Part shown: positions 1-5,383 of the stretch, piece after piece
How positions within the stretch are numbered: the first letter of the stretch is position 1
How the letters are laid out: every line of letters starts with the position of its first letter
Assembly (NCBI GenBank): GCA_021107195.1
Contig: JAIOTF010000105.1
Location: 1-5,454 of the forward strand
DNA length: 5,454 bases
Source: Anaerolineaceae bacterium
GTDB taxonomy: Bacteria > Chloroflexota > Anaerolineae > Anaerolineales > Anaerolineaceae
Direction: 5' to 3'
Notes under the pieces: generated by a model
The model's database searches: none
The model's input: the letters and a program-made list of their open reading frames with translations, nothing else
What the model was told of the DNA's origin: nothing
Translations under genes and position numbers: made by a program

Positions 1-47
1 GCCCTCTCAAGGCGAAACCGGGGGTTCGCTTCCCCCTGCGGGCACCA
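1..47 (+). tRNA. tRNA-Glu(CTC), 3' part only
   Basis: The left edge cuts this tRNA inside the anticodon arm. GCC (1-3) pairs with GGC (11-13) around the seven-base loop CTCTCAA (4-10), which puts the anticodon CTC at 6-8, reading the Glu codon GAG. A four-base variable loop follows, as in many bacterial tRNA-Glu. The T arm is GGGGG (20-24), loop TTCGCTT (25-31), CCCCC (32-36). The 3' acceptor strand TGCGGGC (37-43), discriminator A (44) and genome-encoded CCA (45-47) complete it. The 5' half, including the D arm and the matching acceptor strand GCCCGCA, is outside the window, so full folding cannot be verified. One oddity is C instead of the nearly universal A at T-loop position 58. The identity call depends on the anticodon-arm placement, which fits well. 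Confidence 0.85.
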
Positions 48-92
48 TATAAAAAACGCATACTGGGCCTGCCGATAATCGTGCCCGCAGGG
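34..92. repeat. 12-bp inverted repeat using the tRNA 3' end
   Basis: CCCTGCGGGCAC at 34-45 (T-stem end, acceptor strand and first CCA bases of the tRNA) is the exact reverse complement of GTGCCCGCAGGG at 81-92. The arms are separated by 35 bp. In a transcript reading past the tRNA, the downstream arm could pair with the mature 3' end in competition with the tRNA's own 5' acceptor strand. No T-run follows, so it does not look like an ordinary terminator. Confidence 0.6.
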
Positions 93-117
93 TAAGTGTG
101 CGGCTCTCTTTTTATTG

Positions 118-269
118 GCCCTCTCACACCGCTTCAACAACTCACTGCGTCCTTCCTCCCCCGCCACCCAGGCACGCACCGCGCCGCATAACTCGCAATC
201 CACATCCAGCAGCCCACCGCACACGGTGGTTACTACGCCCGGATCTCCAACCGGCAGATCAGCCACCAT
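118..269 (-). pseudogene. CxxC-peptide repeat, copy A (gene fragment)
   Basis: Read on the minus strand from an ATG at 269, this stretch encodes an open frame with the core LLDVDCELCGAVRAWVAGEE followed by a basic/acidic helix-like tail. About 118-227 is homologous at the DNA level to copy B at 1008-1104: over the ungapped block 144-209 versus 1025-1090 I count 52 of 66 identical bases by hand, with an adjacent 9-bp in-frame indel. Several differences are synonymous, and the two cysteines, the glycines, Trp and GEE are kept, so the shared block was evolving as protein-coding DNA. The frame is open up to the TAA that ends the upstream gene (297-299) and stays open downstream to the window edge, running antisense through the tRNA. 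That extension, and the absence of a convincing ribosome binding site, suggest a detached fragment rather than a working gene. The function is unknown; CxxC could be half of a zinc site. Confidence 0.45.
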
Positions 270-296
270 CCCCACAATTTTCCACTGCACATGGTG

Positions 297-881
297 TTAA
301 TCTGCCTTTTCTTCTTTCTCGATCTCGAGTCCATTATCATGATCGAAACGGGCCTCAAAATTTCGCCGCAGTTCAATATTCTTGAAATCTTGTAGTTCTT
401 TAGCGAACAACTCAAACTGGATTGCAATATCTTCTACAAACCTATCGGGGCTTATGACCAACTCACCTATATCCTGATGGAAGCCGAACGAACCAGGGAT
501 GCCATCGAAAAGAGCGACCTTCAGGCGGGTAATACCAAGATGGTAAAGCCCATTGCGGACACGTGTATAGAAGGCGTCAAGTAAATCTTGTTCACTGGCG
601 GGAAGTTCAGGAAAAGTGTAAATCATGCCTTGCTTAAAATAATTGCTTGATTTCCATTCACCAAGATAGCCTTCCCGATACTTTGCGATCATTTCAAAGT
701 AACTTGTCACAATAGCTAGTTGTGCAAAGCCACGGTGAGGAATATTATGTTCCTTCATGTCTAACGCGGGTTGTATTTGCCAGCCTTTAACTCGAGCGAT
801 AAAGACCTTGATCTTCTGGTCTAGTGTGAGGGGCACTGGAAACGTATCGGAATTGTGAATAGGACTGATTGCCCAACTCAT
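297..881 (-). CDS. HEPN-like protein, putative RNase (194 aa)
   Basis: The 194-residue soluble protein has no signal peptide or membrane segment. It appears largely helical, with long amphipathic stretches around residues 50-70, 95-118 and 145-180. Its most telling feature is R109-N110-G-L-Y-H114 inside a helix-like segment (AFYTRVRNGLYHLG). This matches the Rx4-6H signature, with a polar residue after the Arg, that defines catalytic HEPN ribonucleases such as toxins and CRISPR or defence effectors. The family call is inference from that motif and helical character only. The ATG at 881 is supported by AGGGAG (890-895) eight bases upstream. The gene is visibly more AT-rich than the repeats on either side and stands alone: no MNT-type nucleotidyltransferase antitoxin or other partner is next to it in this window. 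It could be a solitary HEPN toxin, part of a decayed defence locus, or a non-catalytic helical protein. That it is a real gene is much surer than its function. Confidence 0.75.
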   Translation of the reverse strand: MSWAISPIHNSDTFPVPLTLDQKIKVFIARVKGWQIQPALDMKEHNIPHRGFAQLAIVTSYFEMIAKYREGYLGEWKSSNYFKQGMIYTFPELPASEQDLLDAFYTRVRNGLYHLGITRLKVALFDGIPGSFGFHQDIGELVISPDRFVEDIAIQFELFAKELQDFKNIELRRNFEARFDHDNGLEIEKEEKAD

Positions 882-897
882 TTTTATTTCTCCCTCA

Positions 898-914
898 TGC
901 CCGCGAGAGGGGCA
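898..914 (-). other. Small hairpin in the HEPN-like gene's leader
   Basis: TGCCC (898-902) and GGGCA (910-914) can form a 5-bp stem around a 7-base loop just upstream of the AGGGAG ribosome binding site of the minus-strand gene. It is short and may be chance; if transcribed, it would sit in the mRNA leader close enough to affect ribosome access. Confidence 0.2.
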
Positions 915-991
915 GGCTAACTATTAATGACCCAGACTCTTATGATAATGCAATATCACCTAACAACATTGTAAGCATAAATCGTTGAAAG

Positions 992-1117
992 TCAACCGAT
1001 TCTGCTCGCCCTCTCCAACAACTCCTTCAGCCCCTCCTCCCCCGACACCCAGGTACGCACCGTGCCGCACAGCTCACAATGCACGTCCAGCGCCACCGTA
1101 CACAATCTCCCGGGCAT
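992..1117 (-). CDS. CxxC-peptide repeat, copy B (41-codon micro-ORF)
   Basis: A closed minus-strand reading frame runs from an ATG at 1117 to a TGA at 992-994 and would give a 41-residue peptide. Its core, LDVHCELCGTVRTWVSGEEG, is the counterpart of copy A, followed by LKELLERASRIG, which could form an amphipathic helix. Two cysteines (C14 and C17) form a CxxC knuckle, with C6 and H13 as further possible metal ligands. No Shine-Dalgarno sequence stands at a useful distance before the ATG. Relative to copy A the alignment just before the LDV core needs a 2-bp gap, which changes frame, so the MPGRLCTVA start may be an accident of decay rather than the original N-terminus. It could be a genuine microprotein, the 3' tail of a lost gene, or the coding relic of a dispersed repeat. 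I know of no function for it. The repeat relationship is firm; the claim of expression is weak. Confidence 0.35.
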   Translation of the reverse strand: MPGRLCTVALDVHCELCGTVRTWVSGEEGLKELLERASRIG

Positions 1118-1177
1118 TCGAAAACGAGATGCTTTTCTCCCTGCTACGCTTCGATAATGTCGCTGTCTGGAAACCTC

Positions 1178-1206
1178 GCCCTCTTTTAAGGAAAACTGGC
1201 TATAAT
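1178..1206 (+). promoter_or_regulatory. Promoter candidate for the membrane protein gene
   Basis: A perfect TATAAT -10 hexamer is at 1201-1206, 37 bp before the ATG at 1243, which would give a leader of about 30 bases. The expected -35 position (around 1178-1183, GCCCTC) does not match consensus, so an activator or another start may be involved. The call rests on the -10 box and its placement. Confidence 0.45.
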
Positions 1207-1231
1207 GTGAGAAATCATTCCTATCAATTCT

Positions 1232-1237
1232 GAGGAG
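1232..1237 (+). promoter_or_regulatory. Ribosome binding site, GAGGAG
   Basis: GAGGAG ends five bases before the ATG at 1243. This supports that start over the next in-frame candidates inside the protein, which would remove the first membrane segment. Confidence 0.7.
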
Positions 1238-1242
1238 ATTTA

Positions 1243-3249
1243 ATGTTCCTTTCCATTGAAAACAAGAGCAGGAAATTTCATCTGCAATCCATCCTTGCGA
1301 TTCTCACAATCGCTTTGTTAAGCTATCTGCCCTTTGCCAATCGCTGGGGCTTTTATCGCGATGACTGGCATGTACTCTGGGGGCAAAACGCCATTGGGTT
1401 TGGCAACATCCTCCTGCAGCACCAGATTGACCGCCCATTGATGGGCCTCGTCTATATGATAACTTCTCGAATTCTCGGCAACCCCCCGATAGCCTGGGCT
1501 TTGCTGGCAATTGCCCTTCGCCTGGCAGGAGGGATTATCGTCTTGCTTATCCTCGAGAAGATGTATACAGAAGCCCGCTGGACAAACACGATCATGGCCG
1601 CCCTCTTCACTGCCTATCCTGGTTTCCTGCAAGTGCCCAACGCCAACTCTTATCATGTTCACTTGATCGCCTTCACCTCTGGACTGCTCTCCCTCTATTT
1701 CACCCTGATCCTCATCGAGCGCAAGAAGCCCTTACAGCGCACTTTGCTTTTTCTGGTATCTACGCTGAGCGGGATACTATCTTATGGCATGTTTGAATGG
1801 ATGGTCGGGTTGGAACTGGTGCGATTAATCTTGATCGCTTTTCGCTGTTCGCCTCGGCCAAGTATCACAGGCTCACTGATCAAAAATATATTTCGCCAAA
1901 GCTGGCCCAACTTGGTCAGCCTGCTTGTCTTTCTCGTCTGGCGAGTATTCTTCTTTGAAAGCACCCGCTCTGCTACCGATGTCGGGCAGTTGTTGCGAGG
2001 CTATATTGCCTCCCCCGGTCAAAGCATCCTGACCCTAGGTATGGAATTATTGAAAGACCTGGTCAACAGCATTTTCCTGGCTTGGGCAGTGCCTTTCTAC
2101 CAATTGGTATCGAAAGCTACCTACCTAAATCTCGCCCTCTCCATCGGTCTGGCCACCTTGGCCGTGCTCATCTTCTGGCTTGTCTCCGCCAAAGATATGG
2201 TCGAACCAAAACTTGACTATAACTGGGCAAGGACAGCCGTATGGGTCGGCGGCCTGAGCACCCTCGCCTGCCTACTGCCAACCGTTGTAGCCGGACGTCA
2301 CATCATTTTTCGGGATGGGCTGGAGCGCTACACTTTATTGGCCAGTTTTGGCGTCATTCAATTCCTGACAGGCTGGATTGTACTCATCCTTAAAAACAAC
2401 AAATCGCAGAAAATACTCCTCCTGACCCTGCTCGCTTCCTCTATTATCGTACAGGATCTGAACGGGATCACCTTTGGGGCTTTCTGGGAAGCCCAGCAAC
2501 AGCTCTGGTGGCAACTCACATGGCGCATCCCTGACTTGCAAGATGGCGCCGCTCTGATCATCAACATGCCGAATGGAGCAGCCTTTGCTGAAGACTATGA
2601 GGTTTGGGGACCGGCAAACCTCATCTATCGCCCCGACTCACCGCAAGTGTTAATCGCCGGCGAGACCTTTTCCAAAGAAACCATTCACAAACTCATGCAC
2701 GGAAGCAAGTTCGGCCGCACCATGCGTAACGTCGAATACACCGGCGACATGAAAAACGCCGTCGTTGTCAGCTACCCCGCCGGCTCCTGCGTACACATCA
2801 TGGATCCTGAAATGCCGCTCTATTCCCTTAATGATGACCTGCAAGCCTGGTTGGCTGCATCTCGTTCTAATCCATCGATGATCAAGGAAAATACAGTGGA
2901 CATTACCCCGCCGGAAGACATCTTTGGCAAAGAGCCGCCTCGCGGCTGGTGCTACTTTTATCAGAAGATCGCCATGTCGGTGCAGTTTGAGCTATGGGAG
3001 CAAGCAGCCCAATACGCAGACGAAGCGCAGGAAAAAGGTTTAAATCCCAACGATCCCGCCGAATGGATGCCGCTCTACATCGCTTATGCCAAAACCAACA
3101 ACATGGATCAAACCAATGAACTTGCATCCATTTTAAGAAACGAGCCCGGCCTGGTAGAAAACTACTGCGCTGCAATCAGCAAAAGCTCCACCAGCACCAG
3201 CGAATTCTATGTCTATAACCTCTGTCCAGAACTTGAATACGAAAAATGA
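1243..3249 (+). CDS. Polytopic membrane protein, GT-C/family 39-like glycosyltransferase
   Basis: The 668-residue protein has about eleven or twelve hydrophobic segments (roughly 15-31, 84-105, 114-131, 137-158, 166-183, 186-200, 222-238, 268-288, 292-315, 331-350, 364-384 and 389-407), then a soluble C-terminal region of about 260 residues. The first external loop carries GFYRDDWHVLW (Asp40-Asp41) followed by a conserved-looking DRPLMGL (63-69). An acidic motif in loop 1 is the catalytic hallmark of GT-C glycosyltransferases, which move sugars from polyprenyl-phosphate donors on the outer face of the membrane. The family assignment is inference from topology and this motif. The C-terminal part ends in helical pairs around 576-635 resembling TPR units, and contains C516, C570, C642 and C661, which could form disulfides if external. 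It has its own promoter candidate and no co-directional neighbour within 1 kb, so the acceptor (protein, lipid or polysaccharide) cannot be guessed. A polytopic protein of another class remains possible. Confidence 0.8.
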   Translation: MFLSIENKSRKFHLQSILAILTIALLSYLPFANRWGFYRDDWHVLWGQNAIGFGNILLQHQIDRPLMGLVYMITSRILGNPPIAWALLAIALRLAGGIIVLLILEKMYTEARWTNTIMAALFTAYPGFLQVPNANSYHVHLIAFTSGLLSLYFTLILIERKKPLQRTLLFLVSTLSGILSYGMFEWMVGLELVRLILIAFRCSPRPSITGSLIKNIFRQSWPNLVSLLVFLVWRVFFFESTRSATDVGQLLRGYIASPGQSILTLGMELLKDLVNSIFLAWAVPFYQLVSKATYLNLALSIGLATLAVLIFWLVSAKDMVEPKLDYNWARTAVWVGGLSTLACLLPTVVAGRHIIFRDGLERYTLLASFGVIQFLTGWIVLILKNNKSQKILLLTLLASSIIVQDLNGITFGAFWEAQQQLWWQLTWRIPDLQDGAALIINMPNGAAFAEDYEVWGPANLIYRPDSPQVLIAGETFSKETIHKLMHGSKFGRTMRNVEYTGDMKNAVVVSYPAGSCVHIMDPEMPLYSLNDDLQAWLAASRSNPSMIKENTVDITPPEDIFGKEPPRGWCYFYQKIAMSVQFELWEQAAQYADEAQEKGLNPNDPAEWMPLYIAYAKTNNMDQTNELASILRNEPGLVENYCAAISKSSTSTSEFYVYNLCPELEYEK

Positions 3250-3288
3250 ACACCGAGACCGGCAAATCCATTATCCGGGCTCGGTGTT
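3249..3288 (-). terminator. Terminator between convergent genes
   Basis: AACACCGAG (3249-3257) pairs perfectly with CTCGGTGTT (3280-3288), with an inner CCGG/CCGG stem (3259-3262 and 3275-3278) after one mismatch and a 12-base loop. On the minus strand the hairpin is followed by CATTTTTCG, a T-run that fits intrinsic termination of the lipoprotein transcript 39 bp after its stop codon. On the + strand only GTTTCAAT follows, so termination of the membrane-protein transcript would be weaker. The stem begins at the last base of that gene's TGA. Confidence 0.65.
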
Positions 3289-3327
3289 TCAATAACCTGA
3301 ATGTAAGGAAACAGGTTGCTATTTCCT

Positions 3328-4101
3328 TTAATTAATCTCTTCCACCACAATATCCAGCGTAGTCGGAAAAACCTCATTTGGTCCCCAAAGCATCTCCTGG
3401 ACTGCAAATCCCTGATCAATCATGATCGAGAGGGTGCGCATCTCTTCATTGAATATACCGGCCATTTTATACATCGGGTACTCTTCGATTGAAACCGCCG
3501 GTTTCGGTGGGCAACTCCAGAAAGTGTTGTAAGCCTTGCTTTCATACGTCACATCGGCAGTAAAATTCATCCGTCCGGCAGGGTCCCAGGATATATCGCT
3601 GAACACGAACTCACTGGTACTGCCGATCATTCCATCTTCCACTTCCACACTGCAATACGGCCCTTTTCCATGATAATCCGTTAATGTGATCGTCCCTTTT
3701 TGCGAGGTTGCCGAACCTCCGTTTTCCGGGAAAACCGCCTCGATTTCTACAAAACCAACCATCACCGGCTCATAATAAGACTGTGCATCACTGCCAGCGA
3801 CCCCCATCAAATTGCTCTCCGCATTGATCGTCATGCTGATGCGGAATTGCTTGCTGCCTCCCCCGTTATTTGAAACGGGAGATTCCTCATCCTCTTTTGG
3901 GCCGATGACAAGCATCCCCGTTTCACAATCTTCAGGGCAATTCTGGGTGTCCTCAGGGCCGTCACAAACATCATCCCCGCAGCGGTTTTGACTTTCTTTC
4001 GCTGGTTCCTCAACTGTTTCCTGGCTGTTCCCAATACCTCCCAGACTGCAAGCAAGGCTGACCATCAAAATAAATGTTAACGCAAGAAATCGATGCTTCA
4101 T
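3328..4101 (-). CDS. Secreted lipoprotein with a four-Cys acidic motif
   Basis: The 257-residue protein starts with a short positive N-terminus (MKHR), a hydrophobic core and VSLAC18, a type II signal peptide with a slightly atypical lipobox (Ser at -3, Leu at -2). C18 would be lipidated and the mature protein anchored on the outer surface. A Glu/Ser-rich linker leads to C41-GDDV-C46-DGPEDTQN-C55-PED-C59, a spaced four-cysteine acidic cluster seen in many secreted bacterial proteins and suggestive of a disulfide-tied, possibly calcium-binding loop. Residues 85-257 have alternating hydrophobic/polar strands typical of a beta domain, with C150 and C197 as a possible further disulfide. I do not recognise this C-terminal domain. 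The start is supported by AAGGAG (4111-4116) nine bases upstream. It is divergent from the phosphatase gene and convergent with the membrane protein, so it appears monocistronic. Ligand and role are unknown. Confidence 0.85.
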   Translation of the reverse strand: MKHRFLALTFILMVSLACSLGGIGNSQETVEEPAKESQNRCGDDVCDGPEDTQNCPEDCETGMLVIGPKEDEESPVSNNGGGSKQFRISMTINAESNLMGVAGSDAQSYYEPVMVGFVEIEAVFPENGGSATSQKGTITLTDYHGKGPYCSVEVEDGMIGSTSEFVFSDISWDPAGRMNFTADVTYESKAYNTFWSCPPKPAVSIEEYPMYKMAGIFNEEMRTLSIMIDQGFAVQEMLWGPNEVFPTTLDIVVEEIN

Positions 4102-4110
4102 AATGAACTT

Positions 4111-4116
4111 CTCCTT
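4111..4116 (-). promoter_or_regulatory. Ribosome binding site, AAGGAG
   Basis: On the minus strand AAGGAG stands nine bases before the ATG at 4101 and fixes the lipoprotein start, so that the signal peptide begins at its basic N-region. Confidence 0.65.
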
Positions 4117-4126
4117 GATTTTTGTT

Positions 4127-4138
4127 CAAATTAATTTG
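4127..4138. promoter_or_regulatory. 12-bp perfect palindrome, operator candidate
   Basis: CAAATTAATTTG is a perfect palindrome between the predicted -10 box and the ribosome binding site of the lipoprotein gene. Its symmetry and location would suit a dimeric repressor, but AT-rich palindromes of this size also arise by chance. Confidence 0.25.
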
Positions 4139-4170
4139 GATCAAAATGGTTGTTTATGGTCATATTCTCC

Positions 4171-4198
4171 AATATACTGACTTCCACCCTTAATGCAA
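4171..4198 (-). promoter_or_regulatory. Promoter candidate for the lipoprotein gene
   Basis: On the minus strand TTGCAT (4193-4198) and TATATT (4171-4176) are separated by 16 bp. The -10 matches consensus at five of six positions, the -35 at three. The implied leader is about 60 bases and contains the 4127-4138 palindrome. Confidence 0.4.
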
Positions 4199-4200
4199 GA

Positions 4201-4220
4201 AAAAATTCATAAAAATTCAT
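4201..4220 (+). repeat. Tandem 10-bp repeat, two exact copies
   Basis: AAAAATTCAT occurs twice head to tail in the AT-rich region between the divergent lipoprotein and phosphatase genes. The one-helical-turn period and its position just upstream of the lipoprotein -35 box resemble an UP element or a regulator's half-sites, though slippage alone could produce it. Confidence 0.5.
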
Positions 4221-4325
4221 GATCCAATTGCTTATACTTCAATATCAAGAAAGGTGATACGATTAGGAGAGTATTTCTGTCCACTTTATTTTACAGTGGT
4301 AGTGTAGTTGAAAAGTTTGAGCATC

Positions 4326-4331
4326 GAGGTG
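4326..4331 (+). promoter_or_regulatory. Ribosome binding site, GAGGTG
   Basis: GAGGTG (continuing as GAGGTGAT) lies seven bases before the ATG at 4339 and supports this start, which places the HAD motif I aspartates at residues 15 and 17, as usual for the family. Confidence 0.65.
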
Positions 4332-4338
4332 ATATTTA

Positions 4339-5139
4339 ATGGATGTCAATAAACTGGGCAAAATCCGCTGTTATTTACTGGACATGGACGGCACCATTTT
4401 TTTAGGAAACCAACTGCTGCCTGGGGCGTTAGATTTTCTTGAGTTGTTAACCCAACAAGGTATTCAATACTATTTTTTAACCAATAACTCCTCACGCTCG
4501 AAAATTGAATACGCCAACAAATTGGCGCAGTTCGGGATCCAGACAAGTGAAAACAAGATCTTCACTTCAGGCGAAGCGACGGCCATCTACATCAAGAAAC
4601 AAAAACCAGGGGCCAGATTATACGTCGTGGGAACACCACCGCTTGAAAATGAGATGCGCGCGCATGGCTTTCAACTCGTGGAAACAAACCCCGATTATGT
4701 CGTCCTCGGCTTTGACACCACATTGACCTATGAAAAGCTCTGGAAACTGTGCGATTTTGTGCGAGCCGGAACGCCTTATATCGCCACCCATCCCGACTTC
4801 AACTGTCCAACCGAAACCGGCTTCATGCCCGATATTGGGGCAATGATCGCCTTTGTCGAAGCTTCCACCGGCCGCCGCCCCGATCAGATCGTCGGCAAGC
4901 CCAACACCCCCATCGTGGAAGCCATGGTAGAGAAATCCGGCTTTGCGGTTGAGCAGTTGGGCATGATCGGGGATCGTTTATATACTGACATTGCCCTGGG
5001 CCAGGCTGGTTTGACTACCGTTCTCGTCCTCTCCGGCGAGACGAAGACAGCAAACCTTGAAACCTCTGAATTCACCCCCGATTATGTGATGCAGGATTTG
5101 GCTGAACTGGTACAGGTTTATCAACAAATGATCGATTGA
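4339..5139 (+). CDS. HAD-IIA family phosphatase (NagD-like)
   Basis: The 266-residue cytosolic protein shows all four HAD motifs. Motif I is LLDMDGT (nucleophile D15, acid/base D17), motif II is FLTNNSS (T48-N49-N50), motif III is K187 in VGKPNT, and motif IV is MIGDRLYTDIALG (D212 and D217, Mg2+ ligands). The C2-type cap domain inserted between motifs II and III spans about residues 75-180, and length and order match the NagD/AraL/4-nitrophenylphosphatase subfamily (HAD-IIA). Members dephosphorylate nucleoside monophosphates, sugar phosphates or phosphoglycolate; substrate choice lies in the cap and cannot be read from motifs. The phrases PGALDFLELL and HPDFNCPTE are typical of the family. 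No metabolic partner gene is adjacent, so a general metabolite-repair or nucleotide-phosphatase role is inferred. Its transcript probably ends at the terminator at 5271-5305, passing through a foreign gene scrap. Confidence 0.95.
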   Translation: MDVNKLGKIRCYLLDMDGTIFLGNQLLPGALDFLELLTQQGIQYYFLTNNSSRSKIEYANKLAQFGIQTSENKIFTSGEATAIYIKKQKPGARLYVVGTPPLENEMRAHGFQLVETNPDYVVLGFDTTLTYEKLWKLCDFVRAGTPYIATHPDFNCPTETGFMPDIGAMIAFVEASTGRRPDQIVGKPNTPIVEAMVEKSGFAVEQLGMIGDRLYTDIALGQAGLTTVLVLSGETKTANLETSEFTPDYVMQDLAELVQVYQQMID

Positions 5140-5251
5140 AACTCCTTTAACAGGCCGTATCTACACCATCACCTATCAGGTGATGGATGCCTGCGGTAAT
5201 GCAAGTATCCAATCCGCCACCGTCACTGTGCCTAAAAGCATGCAAAAGTAA
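5132..5251 (+). pseudogene. C-terminal remnant of an Ig/HYR-like surface protein
   Basis: Directly after the phosphatase stop, in a different frame, an open stretch ends at TAA 5249-5251 and reads GRIYTITYQVMDACGNAS, then IQSATVTVPKSMQK. This is the pattern of the last beta strands of extracellular Ig-fold repeats of the HYR/Big type (usually YTITYxxxDxxGNxxxxxxTVTV), which close large secreted proteins. The frame is blocked upstream by a TGA at 5129-5131 within the phosphatase gene and has no start codon or ribosome binding site before the domain sequence, so it cannot be made independently. The best reading is that an earlier gene for a large surface protein lost everything but its last 35 or so codons and kept its terminator. 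Frame and motif are seen; the parent family is inferred. Confidence 0.6.
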
Positions 5252-5270
5252 ATTTCCACCAGGCACCACC

Positions 5271-5305
5271 ACAGGCAGAGGGGTGACCCTCTGCCTGTTT
5301 TTTTT
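5271..5305 (+). terminator. Strong intrinsic terminator
   Basis: ACAGGCAGAGGG (5271-5282) and CCCTCTGCCTGT (5287-5298) form a perfect 12-bp stem closed by a GTGA tetraloop (GNRA type), running straight into eight T residues (5298-5305) and a further T-rich stretch. It would end the phosphatase transcript; originally it probably served the surface-protein gene whose remnant precedes it by about 20 bp. Confidence 0.93.
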
Positions 5306-5383
5306 GTTTTTCCTAATCCCTAATTAACTCGATAGTTGTGATTTAAGATACACAACATGAGAAAAATGCGGTAAATTAAGCAT

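Noticed and set aside
1..8. The 8-mer GCCCTCTC in the tRNA recurs at 118-125 and 1008-1015
   Set aside because: In the tRNA it is the anticodon arm; the flanking bases do not match the repeat copies, so it is not an attachment-site duplication.
83..110. GCCCGCAGGG at 83-92 as the 5' end of a second tRNA
   Set aside because: It matches the acceptor strand of the first tRNA, but no D arm, anticodon arm or T arm follows.
98..385. Plus-strand reading frames at 98-385 and 985-1233 rich in Pro, Thr and Arg
   Set aside because: They are antisense to the CxxC repeat copies and the HEPN-like gene, have low-complexity composition and no ribosome binding site, and their similarity to each other is explained by the minus-strand coding repeats.
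1005..1184. CTCGCCCTCT at 1005-1014 and again at 1175-1184 as possible target-site duplication around copy B
   Set aside because: A 10-bp match in compositionally biased DNA, with the second copy in a different context and no terminal inverted repeats, is not enough to call an insertion.
4281..4299. CCACT/AGTGG hairpin upstream of the phosphatase gene
   Set aside because: A 5-bp stem with a 9-base AT-rich loop is too weak to separate from chance.
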